This document shows positions 1 to 11,742 of a stretch of 64,000 nucleotides of DNA, piece by piece. Position 1 is the stretch's first letter. Each line of letters starts with the position of its first letter. The translations under genes and the position numbers were made by a program. The notes under the pieces were generated by a model that had not been told where the DNA came from, made no database searches, and saw only the letters and a program-made list of their open reading frames with translations. Source of the stretch: Callorhinus ursinus (lineage: Eukaryota > Chordata > Mammalia > Carnivora > Otariidae); NCBI RefSeq assembly GCF_003265705.1, contig NW_020312894.1:2787449-2851448 (forward strand). Reading direction: 5' to 3'.

Positions 1-174
1 GGGTTCTAGAGGGGAGGGGGTGGGGGGATGGGTTAGCCTCGTGATGGGTATTAAAGAGGGCACATTCTGCGTGGAGCACTGGGTGTTATGCACAAACAAT
101 GAATCATGGAACACTACATCAAAAACTAATGATGTAATCTATGGTGATTAACATAACAATAAAAAAGAAAAAAA
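1..174 (+). mobile_element. L1 3' UTR tail (carnivore-type, fairly young)
   Basis: This is the end of a LINE-1 whose body lies left of the window. It has the G-rich stretch and the words GAGCACTGGGTGTTATG and GGTGATTAACATAAC that end carnivore L1 elements, followed by an A-rich tail (AATAAAAAAGAAAAAAAT). The sequence is much less decayed than the L1 pieces just to its right, so I infer a later insertion. It has no coding content. Confidence 0.85.
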
Positions 175-185
175 TATGCTGAGAG

Positions 186-685
186 GTTAAAGATTATTTT
201 TAATCTTTGAGATATGAACATGAGAATGAATCCATATTCATAGATTGGAAGACTCAATATTATTAAGACCTTAATTTCTCCCAAATTGATCTATAGATCC
301 AACGCAATCAAAATCAAAATTCCAACAGGATTTTTCTGTAAAAAATGAAAAGCTAGTTCTGAATATATATGGAAATGTAATGGACCTAAAATAACCACAC
401 ACACATTTTTTTTTAAAGAACAAAATAGAACTTACAGCACCTGATTCCAAAACTTACTATAAAGGTACTATAATTAAGAGTGTGATATTGGTGTGATATA
501 CATATAAGTCAGTAAAACTGAATAGAGAACCTAGAAATATAGAATCGTTGAATCACTATATTATACACCTGAAACTAATATAACACTCTATGTTAACTCT
601 ACTGGAATTAAAATAAATAGCAATAAAAATTTTTGAAATAGAAATAGACCCTCTTATAAAAGGTCAATTGATCTTTGATAAAAAT
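186..685 (+). mobile_element. Old L1 ORF2 remnant (host of two later insertions)
   Basis: Decayed 3' part of LINE-1 ORF2 (the segment after reverse transcriptase), with recognisable stretches such as CAAATTGATCTATAGAT and GGTCAATTGATCTTTGATA. Many stops and frameshifts leave no usable frame. It is interrupted at 540-638 by a small L1 3' end and at about 686 by an LTR-like element, and it appears to resume at about 1408. An old L1M-type subfamily is likely; the exact name is not assigned. Confidence 0.75.
540..638 (+). mobile_element. Short L1 3' end inserted inside an older L1
   Basis: About 100 bases with the carnivore L1 3'-end words ATACACCTGAAACTAATA and TGGAATTAAAATAAATAG, followed by an A/T-rich tail. 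An exact 8-base direct repeat TAGAAATA flanks it at 532-539 and 639-646, and older L1 ORF2 sequence continues on both sides. This is the signature of a severely 5'-truncated insertion by target-primed reverse transcription. Confidence 0.75.
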
Positions 686-1407
686 GTGTTGTATAATGGG
701 AAACAGATATTTGGCCTTTGCTCCTGGAGCAGTGAACTCTTAAAACCCTCAGTATTTCCTGGTGACAAGATATAGGAGCATCTTTTGTAATTCATAACAA
801 GCCCCTTTAGTCTATGTCTGAGTTTAAGCTACTGAGGTGACTCCTGTCTCGCCTATGTAGCTTCAGGATGGAGGCTGGTCACCAGAAACATCAAGCTATG
901 ATTAGAGGGTTGGAACTTTGAGCTCTAGCCCCCAAACTCTGGGGAAGAGAGAGGGGCTGGAGATTGAGTTCAACAATGATTGGTCAATGATTTGATCAAT
1001 CTTGTCTACAAACACCCTTAAACAATGCGGTGCAAAGAGCCTCTGGGTTGGTGAAGACATCATGGACTGGGAGGGTGGCATGCACAGAAAGGGAATGGAA
1101 ACTCCCATGCATCTTCCCCAACCTCCTAGACCTTGCCTTCCACGTCTTTTCCGTTTGGCTGTTCCTGGGTTGTATCCTTCGTAATAAACTGGTAAGCATA
1201 AGTAAAGTGCTCTCCTAAAGAATGTGAGATCTTGTAGAAGTTAGAACCTGAGAGAAAGTGGTGGGAACTTTCAAATTTGGAGTCAGCCAGGTAGAAGTGT
1301 GGTTAGCCTAGGCGACCGCACTGCTCCTGACATCGGAAGTGGGAGCTAGTGTCAGAACTGAACTGCTCTGGTGGACACCCAGCTGGTGTCAGGAAAAAAA
1401 GACAACA
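686..1407 (+). mobile_element. LTR-like repeat, family A copy 1
   Basis: Repeat of about 700 bases related to two others in this window (4896-5655 and 17291-17990). Shared marks are TGGCTGTTCC, a polyadenylation signal AATAAA at 1183-1188 followed by CTGGTAA, and a 3' part ending in CACCCAGCTGGTGTC. L1 ORF2 sequence stops at the left edge and resumes at the right, so it inserted into the L1. The layout (terminal TG, central AATAAA, no coding sequence) fits a solitary LTR. I recognise the sequence as a mammalian interspersed repeat but cannot name it with certainty. Confidence 0.6.
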
Positions 1408-1545
1408 TAGATGCCAAAGCAATATGACAGGAAAAGAAAGGATGCTGGGGACATACACATATACTCATGTGAGGGGGAAAAAAATGAACCTCAACTTCTC
1501 CCTCAGATCATACATAAAATTATCTAAAAAATAGCTCATGAGGGA
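1408..1545 (+). mobile_element. Continuation of the old L1 ORF2 remnant
   Basis: After the LTR-like insertion, L1 ORF2 sequence resumes (GATGCCAAAGCAAT, then GGAAAAAAATGAACCTCAAC, the segment encoding the end of the ORF2 protein). It is co-linear with the piece ending near 685. It is decayed and non-coding. Confidence 0.6.
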
Positions 1546-2463
1546 CTTATGCTTCCAAGAGAATGGAGATGTCATCTTCCCTACTCCTCCTGCTGAGTCC
1601 AACCAAACACACGGGACACGATACATAAAACAAATGTATGAGGACTCTGACAGGTGGAGAGAAGGATGCGGACCAGCCAGGGATCTTGGACCCAAGGAAT
1701 GACAGGGTGGTGAGTCCCCTGGGTTTTCTTTTGGTTTCGTATATCCCAAAAGCTGACAAAGCCAGCAGCCTGGAAATGCCAAAGGGTGCAAACAAACAAA
1801 CAAAACGCCCAACAAAAACCTACTCTTTCTATGCAAGGGATGAAGAAAGGAGTATCCTAGCAAGATAGAAAAAAATCCAGACAATAACTGTTCTGCGCCA
1901 ACCAAACACCACTGGAGAAACTCACCCACATCAGGAAAGGCCACATGGGGACCCTGTACTTCAACCCTTATGATGTTGTGACAAAGCATCTAAAAACTCC
2001 TCCTGGGATGGTTCAGACCGGAACTTCCATTCTTACCAGCTGGAAATGAGGCACCTGTATCTCCGTGCAGCGTCAGTGGAGACCATGTGCGGAGCCTGGA
2101 CCTCCACCTCACTGAGCAGTAATGAGGTGTCCCTCCATGAGCAGGGCGGTCACAGGAGGCTTAGAGGACAGTGGGGACTTCCACCATGGCACAGCATAAC
2201 CAGGTCACCCTCACCACACCCCTCGATGTCAAGGGAAGCCAAGTGGGGAACTGGAATTTCTACATTCATCTGGCAGTAATGAGGCAGCACCCCTTCCTTA
2301 CCCTGTGGGAGCAGGATTTTTTTTAAAAAGACAGTTAAAACAGAAAGTTTAATATGATACAAAGACTCGTGACATTAAAAATGTGTCCATTTTTCAATAG
2401 ATATCCATTCACCGTAACAAACAGGAAAATCTCAAACTCCGTTTTAGGACGTTAACGTTACCC
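1546..2463. other. Unassigned sequence between L1 pieces
   Basis: No gene or confidently named repeat. Open frames on both strands (for example 1465-1989 on the minus strand) have no recognisable domain. Because it sits between L1 fragments it may be the diverged 5' region of the L1 that follows, or another old retroelement; I could not align it to either. Confidence 0.4.
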
Positions 2464-4265
2464 CTGATACCAAAACCAGACAAAGAAAATTTTTAAAAAG
2501 CAACCTACAGACCAATGTCCCTCATGAATAAAGATGCAGAAATCCTTAACAAAATATCATCACATAGAACTCAACTATATATAAAAACAATTATCCACCA
2601 TGACCAAATAAGTTTTCTTCCAGGGATGCAAGGCTGGTTCAGTATTTGAAAATCGATGAATGTAATCTACCATGTTAACAGGCTAAAGAAGAAAATGCTC
2701 ATGACCCTATCAATCAATACAGAAAAAGAATTTAACAGAATTCAACACCCCTCTGTAATTATTTAAAACTCCCAGATAAACCGGAAAAGAGGGGATTTCC
2801 CTCAACCTGACACGAGTACTTACAACAAGCCTCCTGTTAACGTCACACCTAATGATGAAAGCGGGAGCAGTTTCTCAGGAGGATCCAAGAAGCAGGCCAG
2901 GATGCCTGTTCTCACCACTCCCCGACACAGTGCTGGACACTTTATCCAGGACTGATTTTTGACAAGTATGCAAAAAACAATTCAGGGAAGGAAAGATGGC
3001 CTTTTCAACAAATGGGGCTAGAGCAGGTGAACAAGCAGAGACAAAAACGTTAAAGAGTGTACACTGACCTGTGTATTGCACCTTATACAAAATTTAACTG
3101 CAATAGATCACAAACTTAAACATAAAAAACAATAAAAGGTTAGAAAATGAAGCATGTGAGAAAATCTTTATAATCTAAGACTAGGCAGAGGTCTTAGACT
3201 TGATACCAAAAATACAATCCACAAAAATAACAACAGACAAATTGGACTTCATCAGAATTAAAACTGCTGCCCTGCATATGAGCCTGTTCCCAGGATGAAA
3301 AGACAAGCTACAGACTTGGAGAGGGTATCTGACAAAGGACTGAGACATTTAGAATATATAAAGAACCATCAGACCCAACAATAACAAAGCAAACAATCGA
3401 ATTAGAAAATGAGCAAAAGACATGAAGAGGCATTTCACCTAAGGGGGTATACAGATGGCACATAAGCACGCGATGTTCCCCATCACTAGCCTCTGGAGGA
3501 ATGCAAATGAAAACCACAATTTGGTGTTCCTGCATACCTACTGGAATGGCTAAAATTAAAAATAATGACACCACCAAATGCTGGCCAGAACTCAGAGAAA
3601 CTGGATCACTGTAAAATGGCAAAGCCACTCTGGCAATCAGTTTGGCAGTTTCCATGGAAACTCAACACAACCTAGCAATTGAACTCCTGGTCACTATCCC
3701 AGAGAAGCGAAGACTTATGTTCAGATGGAAACCTGTACATGAATGTTTATAGCACCTTTATTCATAATAGGCAAACACTGGAAACAACTCAGATTGTCCT
3801 TCAATGGATGAATGGTGTGAAAAACAAACAAACAAGAAACGTGGTGCCTCCGTAACACAGAATACTACTTAGCAGTACACAGGAGCAGCCCACTGATGCA
3901 TGCTACAACCTGCAACGATCCCCAGAGAATTACACTCATTGAAAAATGAAATCCCAGAACGTTTCATGACGTAAGATTCCATTTATATAATATTCTTCAG
4001 ATGACAAAACTATGGAGGTGGAGAACGGATTAGTGGTCACCTGGGGTTAAGGAGGGACCTGCAGGAGGGAGGTGGGTGTGGCTTTGAAAAGAACAGAGAT
4101 CCCTGGGGGAAATGGGAGTGTTGTGTGTCTTGGCTGTATCATGTCAATATTTCTGGTTGTGATACTATACTACACTTCTGTAAAACGTTACCTTTGGGTA
4201 AAAGGTACATGAGGCCTCTCTGCATTATTTCTCTGCATTAATCACCTCAAAGTAAAAACTTAATT
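2464..4265 (+). mobile_element. Old L1M-type element, ORF2 3' half and 3' UTR
   Basis: A long decayed LINE-1. From 2464 it follows the order of L1 ORF2: the reverse-transcriptase region (CATGACCAAATAAG, ATGCAAGGCTGGTTCAGTAT near 2600-2650), then the C-terminal region (GGACTTCATCAGAATTAAAA near 3245, AACCACAATTTGGTG near 3513) and a 3' UTR with TTCAATGGATGAATGG near 3800. The 3' end is A-rich at about 4265. Numerous stops and indels mean no product. Part of the reverse-transcriptase region between about 2760 and 2900 is compressed, suggesting an internal deletion. Confidence 0.85.
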
Positions 4266-4724
4266 TAAAAATAAAAACCAAACCAAATCAAGCAAACGAA
4301 AAAAACCCCTCCACCAACAATCTTATCAGGCCCTGGGAAGCTTTTGTCTAAAAGAAAAAGGTGGGGGCAGGAGTGGGAGTAGGCAAACCTATGGTTTATA
4401 CCCTAGACTTTTTTGCACATAGTAAGTTTTGACAATACCCAGGGTTACACAAACTGTCAGAGAGAAAATAGCAGTATTGGTAGAAGATGATCACAGAATA
4501 ATTTTAAATTTGTGTCTCTTTCCCAATCTATACTGCCTGGAGCAAACTATTACTTAATATATATATATTTTTATAAGTCTTGTGATTACGTGGGGAAAAG
4601 AAGAATGTTATTACTTTTCTCTATGTTACAGCATTACTTTCTTTAACGTCAACATGTAAAATATCCTACAATTTTTTTTACTCTTCCTTGGAGATCTTCA
4701 TGTTTTAATAAACCATGAACCTCA
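4266..4724. other. AT-rich unassigned sequence
   Basis: Between two L1 pieces. It contains a short TA-rich run near 4555-4570 and a T run at 4671-4679. No reading frame of interest and no repeat I can name. Confidence 0.4.
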
Positions 4725-4895
4725 AAAAATGAAAGAAACATATACAAAGAAGATGGTCATAAATGTAAAAGCCAGAATTATAAACCCCCTAGGTGAAAAT
4801 CTTTGAGATCTTGGGATATGCAAAGTTTTCAAAAGCATGAACCAAAAAGAGATGAAAATTGAATTTCCTCAGAGATTAAACTTTAATTTTTAGAA
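4725..4895 (+). mobile_element. L1 ORF2 3' fragment (old)
   Basis: Resembles the L1 segment encoding the end of the ORF2 protein (GTGAAAATCTTTGAGATCTTGGG around 4793 matches the usual GAAAATCTTTGTGACCTTGGG). It is cut on the right by the second family A LTR-like repeat. Co-orientation with 5656-5915 suggests both belonged to one L1. Confidence 0.5.
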
Positions 4896-5655
4896 AGACA
4901 CGGAGCCATTCGAAAATCCTTGTAATCTCTGGAGTAGTGTCTTTTTGTAGCCTAATGAGATGACTGGTGGCTGGGGGTTCCTGGATAGCCTCAGGATGGG
5001 GGCAGGTGGCCAGGAGAACCAGCCATGTGACTAGAGGGTTGGAAATGTCAACCCCCTCACCCCCTCTCACCTCTTGGGATGGGAGTCGGGGCTGGGGGTT
5101 GAATCCATCAACAACGGCCAATGATTTTGTCACTCATGCCTACATGATGAAGCCTCCATGAAAACCCAAAAGGAGGGGGGATCAGAGAGCTTCTCAGTTG
5201 CTGATCCCATGGATCCTGGGGAGAGTGGCCCCCAGATGAGGGTGTGGAAGCTCCTCACCCACTCCCCACACCTCGCCCATGCTTCTCGTCCATCTGGCTG
5301 TTCCCACGTTGTATCCTTTTATAATAAACCGGTAATCTAGTAAATAAAATGTTTTCCATGAGCCACTCTAGCAAATTAATCCAGCCGGAGGAGGGGGTCG
5401 TGGGAACCCCGGATCTATAGCCAGTCGGACGCAAGCAGGGGGGACAGCCTGGACTTGAGATTGGTGTCTCCAGCAGGGAGGGGGCGGTCTCGGGCATGGA
5501 GCCCTCGACCTGCATGGGGGGCCTGAGCCGTCTCCAGGTAGACAGGGTCAGAGTTCGCCTGCAGGGCACCCAGCTGGTGTTGCGGAAGGCTTGGGGTGGG
5601 AAGACCCACAGCAGGTCATGGCAGAAGTGAAACAGAGTGTTGTGGCAGACAAAAA
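4896..5655 (+). mobile_element. LTR-like repeat, family A copy 2
   Basis: The best preserved copy of family A. It has CATCTGGCTGTTCCCACG, the polyadenylation signal AATAAA at 5323-5328 followed by CCGGTAATCTAGTAAATAAA, then GGAGGGGGTCGTGGGAACC and the 3' part CACCCAGCTGGTGT. It is co-linear with the copy at 686-1407 and with the reverse complement of 17291-17990. It is flanked on both sides by L1 3' sequence, so again it looks inserted into an L1. No open retroviral gene is attached, consistent with a solitary LTR. Family name not assigned. Confidence 0.65.
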
Positions 5656-5915
5656 CAGAGGCATCTTTCTTTACATGGATACAACTCAAATTTGTACCAA
5701 CAGATGAATAGATGAAAATTGTGGCAGAGTCATACACTAGAATACTGTTTAACAATAAAAATATAATTTATCTACTTATATATATACAACATGAGCAACT
5801 GTCAGAATCATTATGCTGAGCAAAGAAGCCAGACACTAAGGAGGACAAATTGAGTAATTCCATTTTGTAGGAACTTCATCTGTAGTAACAGAAAGCAGAT
5901 GAGTGTTTGCCTGGA
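5656..5915 (+). mobile_element. L1 3' UTR fragment (old)
   Basis: Contains the L1 3'-terminal theme ACAGATGAATAGATGAAAAT, then GAGCAAAGAAGCCAGACAC, which corresponds to the usual GAAAGAAGCCAGACACAAAAG. Decayed and non-coding. Probably the right-hand remainder of the element at 4725-4895. Confidence 0.65.
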
Positions 5916-6620
5916 GCCCAAAGTGGGAAAGACAAGGAGGCGGTGGGAACTGTCCAGGGTGACGGAATCCGGGATCTTGATCTCGGTGGCGATTACAGGG
6001 TGAACTGCTGTCAAACACATCTACTGATCACTAGAATAGGTGCGTGCCCTTCTATGGAGATGATCTTGGAATTTAATTAATTTTTCAAAAATCATAGGGA
6101 ATGTAAACCTACATCCCATATAGCCTTCTTATTCATTGTAAATCTTTTTGCCCAGCTGCTTATCAAACCCAATTAGATCCTCTCTGATTTTGTTGGTTGT
6201 TTCACTACTTAATGCAGCTGGTGAAAGCTTGTCCTGGACACGCAAGGTCTGTCACTTTTTGCTGCTAGCTTGTGTTTGGGTTATCGGTAACATCTTCCAT
6301 CCAACATTTATTTTCAGGACTGTGTACACCCCCCCCTTTTTTGAGGGAGATGAGCTCCTTAGATCTGGATGAAGTGATCAGTAAGTCCACTGACCTGGTC
6401 CATGTAAATACAATACTCCCCAGTCTGCAGGGAGCAAACCTCAGCTGAGGGTTCCCCTGCCTCGCTCTCTGGGTCAGGGCACTCCCACCTTGTAAGTGTG
6501 AGTAAAGTGTCATTGTCTGACCTAGAGACCAGGGCGAGGGTCCGTCTTGATCCTTGTTGGTAAATATTAATCCATTTTCTTATTTTAAACGGAAAATAAT
6601 TACAACACTTCAGTGATCTA
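5916..6620. other. Unassigned sequence
   Basis: Mixed composition with no named repeat. The segment 6380-6520 ends in GTAAGTGTGAGTAAAGTGTC, which vaguely recalls an LTR end, but I cannot place it. No credible exon. Confidence 0.35.
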
Positions 6621-8040
6621 AGATGTGATCATCTACATTTTCTTCCCAGCCCCCGCCCTGCAGACCTCAGCCTTGGAGGGTGGACAGACTCAGGGAGGCA
6701 GAGTACAGAGGGTGAAAATGAGGCCACGCCCAGCGGCAGGAGGAAGCTCGGCGGCTCGACTATTTCATTAACTGGAAGGCGACCTGGTCTTGAGATAGTC
6801 AAGATACACACCAAGCCCACGGTGATGTGGTGGGCTGTTGCCAGACAGTCTGGCTCTGAATGACAAGCATCAGGGAACCTCAGCTCAGAGCACCTTTGCG
6901 ATTCTGCACGAGACGTTCGGTTGTCCGAGCACCTTCACCGCCATTACTTTATGCACTCACCTTCCCTCAGCCATAGGAGGAAGGCAGGAGAACAAACATG
7001 ATTTTTATTTGCAGATGAGCCCCTGGAGCTAGGAAGGAGCCAGGTGAGAAAGGAGGGCCTGCAATGTTCTTGCCCATTCTCCTCTCCTCTGCTGTCCTCA
7101 CGTGCACACACACCACAGTCACACCACTGCTGTGTCTGTAGCCTAGATGAGCGTAGCCTGGACTCCTCCATCAGAGCTCAGCAGCCCCCAGCTCCTGCCC
7201 CTCTTGGGGACACCTGATTCTCCTCCTTATAGCAGCCAGCAGGAGGAAGCCAGGAGAGCTTCAACCTCAATTTGGTCCTTATGCCCCCACAGGCAGGGGC
7301 AGGGACGCCTGGGACAGGCAGAGGTTTGCCTCTATTGTTTTGTCCAACTTTCTATTCCAACAGAACCTCATTCTTGAAGCCAGAGGGGTGCTGGGTACAG
7401 AAAAGGGAATCCTGCAGAGAACAAGCAAGACTCGAGCAGAAAGCCCACATTTTTCTGAGAACCCCACATCACCCCACCCTCATCACGGAGGCCTGCCATC
7501 CACTGTCACTGCATCCTCACCCCCAGCAACCCGGAGAGCACTTTAGAGTGCATCTGGCTTCGCTGTGAGCTCCACTTTCCGGCTATATGACAAGGGCACT
7601 CGACAAAGGGGAATCCTATGGCTTGTAAGTTTCCATTGTGTGTCCAAGAGAATGCCACAGAAAGATCCTTGGGAGACGCTGTGCTCCTCAGGTGTATTCC
7701 TAGTTGGTTCCCTGGCCCCTTAGGGGTGGATGTTAACAAAGCCAGAGGGCCTCCTAGCGGATGGAGTGGTGCTTGCTGATGGCAGGAGCCCAGGCTGCGG
7801 AGCAGCCTCAGTGTGGAGCTAACCCAGGCCGTCCAGCCCCACAGACACACAAAGCCCTGTCACCAGCCCCGCCCCATGCAGGCTGCAGTTTAACTTTCTC
7901 AATTTTGCTGATGTCACATCTAGAAACAAAAGCAAAAACTGGTTCTGCTGTTGTGTGTTTGTCCCTCGTCCTAGAAAACTGTCCCCAGGGATGAAGGTAC
8001 TCAGACGGAACCCCAGCCAACAGGCTGGACCAAGGCACCT

Positions 8041-8640
8041 TGGGCAGGGCTTAGGAGGAGGGGCGCGGGGACTCGGGCAGGGAGGCTTAGCCTTCCCCAG
8101 TAGGAGGAGAAGGCGTCCCTGCGCGTAGAAGCCACTAGTTTGTGGTAACCTGTTAGGGTAGCCCTGAGAAGCTAACATGGGTTCGAATGGGGACCATGCG
8201 GAACATGAAGTATGCACTGATCTCACCTCTGGAACGGGCCGTGCTGGAGCCAGCTGCCAGTGAAGGACACACCGGACAGTCCCTGGGCGGGCGCGTCCCC
8301 TGCCTCCCTGGGCCTGCTCTTGCAGCAGCCACTTCATTTCTAGAAAGTCCGAGGAGACAACTGGACATGTTCGCAATGCCCGAAGAACAGGGACGCCACT
8401 GTACTGCGTGTGGAGCAGCAAACGAAGGACGCGTGGCCTCCCCCCATCTCACACCCGCAGGAGGACCCTCCCCTGGCACAGCCTTCGGCAGGCCTGGGGC
8501 CAGTTCCACCTGCCTGCAGGCAGGTGACTCGGGGGCACTGTGGGGCTCCTCTACTCGTGGGGGCAGGACCGCGGCCCCCAGCCCACGTCCCGCTCTGCCC
8601 TGGAGAGCCCGGCCATAGCCGCTAATCCAGTCCCATCCAG
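8041..8640. promoter_or_regulatory. CpG-dense block, candidate weak CpG island
   Basis: By hand count there are about 33 CpG dinucleotides in 600 bases of roughly 60 percent GC, an observed/expected ratio near 0.6, whereas flanking DNA is CpG-poor. Carnivore genomes have many such blocks away from genes, so this alone does not argue for a promoter. No TATA box, Inr or coding exon is apparent next to it. Confidence 0.3.
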
Positions 8641-8989
8641 TTTGACTTTTGTCCCAGCATTTTTTATTTTGAGTGAATTATTATTATTAGGGGCTGCACT
8701 GAGGTGAGTCCAGACAGGTTTGGGAGTCCCATCCTTACTCCTGGCTTCTGCCATGGCCGGGCCCCCCGGGTTTGGGCGGTACAGCTGTGCTGACTGGGCG
8801 GAACCCACTCTCCAACGTGTGGGTCCACGGGAAGGACACTAACCCCAGCCGGTCTCTCGTGCCAGTCCCTACTGACATGCGTCACACACAGTAAGACAAA
8901 AACGCTAACATAACCTCCATGTGGGAGGGTGTCTAAGTTTTCCAGGGTAATTAAAATCATATCTGCAGAAAAGAGATCATCCCAGGGGC

Positions 8990-9180
8990 CAACATTTTCA
9001 ATCTATTAACTTTAAACACCTTTGAAAGAAATTTCAGGCAATCTGTTGACAAACTAAACAGAACACCACAATTTTTTTTAAGTTATTTTTCCGAAAAACC
9101 AGTGACACTCAGTTAACCAACAAGGAAGGCCACATTCCTGAAGGAATAATCCGTCATTAAAAGGCAAGGTGATTTCTGCC
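8990..9180. other. AT-rich repeat-free block, possible conserved element
   Basis: An AT-rich island inside GC-rich DNA, with ATTAACTTTAAACACCTTTG near 9005 and a T run at 9072-9079. No repeat signature. Composition alone makes it a candidate conserved non-coding element; conservation cannot be tested here. Confidence 0.2.
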
Positions 9181-10680
9181 ACAGTCAGCACTGAAAGAAA
9201 GACGCCATGGAAAGCCTCCGACATTCAGCTCCGCACAAAGGTTGAACTCCAACAGATGAAGACCCATGTGGAGACCATCCATGGCAGGGTCCACGATTCC
9301 CCCAGCCCCTTCCCCCTCAGCGCTCATTCTGTCTCCCCGTGCAAGTGGCTCAACCTCCAGGGACAGTGGGGACCCCTGCCCCTGCTGACACCCTCAGGGC
9401 GGGAGGAGATGTGTCTTCATCAGACATGTTAGCATATCTGATGCGCAAAGAGGGGATTTTCAAAGTGCTCCCAGCATGTACCCGCTCGGACACCCCAGTC
9501 TCACTCCACCGCTCACCCCCAGTCTGTATCCCATGACTTCTGCCGCTAACTCTGTGGGGCTGGGGGGCCACTGAGTTGTGGGTTAAGGGCCAGGCCCTTG
9601 ACCGTGGTCTAGCCGTGGACTCCAGGACGCCCTCCTCTGACCAGACCCTTGATTGTTGGTCCTCCTGAGTCAGGGCTGCCCTGAGGGCCTCATGCACCCC
9701 AACACAGCTGGGACACTAAGTGCTCTCAGAGTCTTGGGTTTCTCTTCTTCCAGAACTATGGGCAGGATTCTTTGGTGGGGTCAGAATCTGGACACACCCG
9801 GGCCACCAGGAATCAAGGGGCTTCCAAACCCATCTGGCTCCATCCTAGTTCAGGGAGGGTTGCTGGGGTCTAAGTTACCAGCCAGATCACGGGAACAGCA
9901 AGGCTGCTCTCGGCTGTACCGTGTACACAAACACACACACACGTGCGCACACTCACACCCACCTTACATGCTGGTACTCACATGCCAAGGGCTGGCACTA
10001 GGCTGTCTGTCTGGCACAGAGAATGACTCCCAGACAGATCCCTCGCCCCAGGCATCCTGTGCCAGGGCGGGGCCGGGGGTCAGGGCTGAGCTCAGATCCA
10101 GCCAATCCCTCCCCAATCAGGCCACACACGGGAAGCAGCCCGGACAGACCAGCCCAGCCCAGGCCTGCCCTCAGGTTGGGGTCTGCCGCCCAGGGAAGCC
10201 AGGAGCCTCATGCTTAATATGTCCATTGAGGACACAGATGCCATGTGGGCCCCAGCGGCCGATGAGCCGCACCTGTACAACATCAGGTGAGGACAGTCTA
10301 AAGAAGAGTTATATGCTGTGTGGGCTTTGTGGTGAGAGGTCCGTCCACGCTGGCGGCCTGACCTGCTTCTTGACCTTTATTAGATCTGCTGATGGCGCTG
10401 GGCCAGGACGGGTAAAGAGCTGATACAACAAGCAGACACATCAGCGACCAGCCCTGCAGTTCCCGAAGCTAACGAGACTCACATCTCGGCACCACGGCCG
10501 GGTCAGTGGGTCAGGCGTGATGTCAACTGCTCCAGCTTCCAGACAGCGACCCCGCCGGCTGTGAGGACGGACGGAGAGCCTCGGGGCCAACCCAGCAATG
10601 TGACCTCCGTGACTCTTTCCTGGGGAGCCCGGGCTGCAAAGGGATAGGTGGACATGCCCGGACCCACCACAGTGTGTCGT

Positions 10681-10900
10681 AAATGTCTAACGCCTGGAAA
10701 CATATTAAATATCCACAAGAAAAAGGAAATCATGGATTCCATCACATCCATAAGGCAAGATATTATGTGACCACTAAAAATGACATCAGGGAAGAATTTA
10801 TAAATTCGTGTAAAATGCCTCTGAGAGAATATTAAGAGAAAATATGTTACAGGACACACTCATCTGTCCACTACTCTGGTAAAAAGCTACAACCCTGCCT
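10681..10900 (+). mobile_element. Old L1 3' UTR fragment (L1M/L1ME type)
   Basis: Follows the order of the 3' region of old L1s: AAATATCCACAAG, a stretch like the usual ATAAGGCAAGATATTATG, then GAATATTAAGAGAAAATATG and a change to unrelated sequence. Non-coding and diverged. Confidence 0.5.
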
Positions 10901-11742
10901 ACATGGACACCAGGCTATCAGGAGGGCTAAAAATAATCAAAAATGGGTGACCAGTGCCAGGAGTGGGGGCGGCCACGGGCCGACCTTGAAGCCTGCCTGA
11001 GTCTCCCAGGATGGGTGAATGGTCTCACATTGCAGGGTGCAAGTTAGGTGCGAATTAAAATTATGAGCTGCATACATTGCATTAGCAATACTCTTAACAC
11101 ACCACCCATGCAGAAAGTAGAAATTGAGCACAAACACATGCAAGAAGTTCTGCTAGGTGTAGCCCGGAATGTGGGACGAGATGAACCAGAGGCTGGTCCT
11201 GCCTCAAGCCTTGTAGAGCAGATAAACCTCCACCAGAACCTCTGAAAGCCTAGGCATGATGATCTGGGAGGGCAGCATGGAGGAGGTGGCCTTGGATCCA
11301 AGTCTCAAGGGAAGGGGCATGGGAAGGCAAGGGATGGGGGTGTGGGGGGGGACAATGAGGTGCCCACAAGAACAGCAATGGTGTGTGTGGGCAGAGTTGA
11401 AAGAACCCCAGGAGGACAGGGGGAGGCTCTTTGCAGGGCGTGGGAGCAGGGCTTAATTTTGTGCAAGAACAGTGCCCTCCAAGAATCATGACTCTCCTAT
11501 CAATGTTCTGGTCAGTGTTATAGTGAAAACACATCAGGCCGCTGGATCCGCCTGTGATAAGATGCTGAAATCCACATCAGTCAATTGGGTTAAGTAAGTT
11601 GCAGTTCGGGTCACCACTGGCTTTGCTTTATTTCAATCCCACATCCCAGAGCCTCCTTCCTGGGAAGCCACAGCAATATGGCATCGTTGACTCATTTACA
11701 TCCTGCACTGCATTGCCCAGGCTCACCAACCCCAGAGTTGAA
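10901..11742. other. Unassigned sequence
   Basis: Mixed to GC-rich, with no named repeat or gene. A G-rich part at 11320-11360 precedes the strongly purine-rich tract listed next. Confidence 0.35.

Larger units (their letters stand above)
6621..10680. other. GC-rich unassigned region, few repeats
   Basis: About 4 kb of GC-rich DNA with no repeat I recognise. It has many medium open frames on both strands (longest 9653-10423 plus, 256 codons; 7819-8421 minus, 200 codons), typical of chance frames where stop codons are rare. None shows a domain, a signal peptide with a sensible continuation, or a plausible exon chain. Two sub-blocks stand out and are listed separately: a CpG-dense part at 8041-8640 and an AT-rich block at 8990-9180. 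Confidence 0.4.

Noticed and set aside
1465..1989. 174-codon minus-strand frame
   Set aside because: Extends from L1 ORF2 antisense sequence into unassigned DNA, with no domain; a chance frame.
4896..5655. Possible endogenous retrovirus provirus
   Set aside because: Only LTR-like sequence is present; there is no gag, pol or env similarity between or beside the family A copies, and the flanks are L1.
9653..10423. 256-codon open frame, plus strand
   Set aside because: It crosses a CA-rich run (His-Thr repeats), lies in GC-rich DNA with overlapping frames, and shows no domain or conserved motif.
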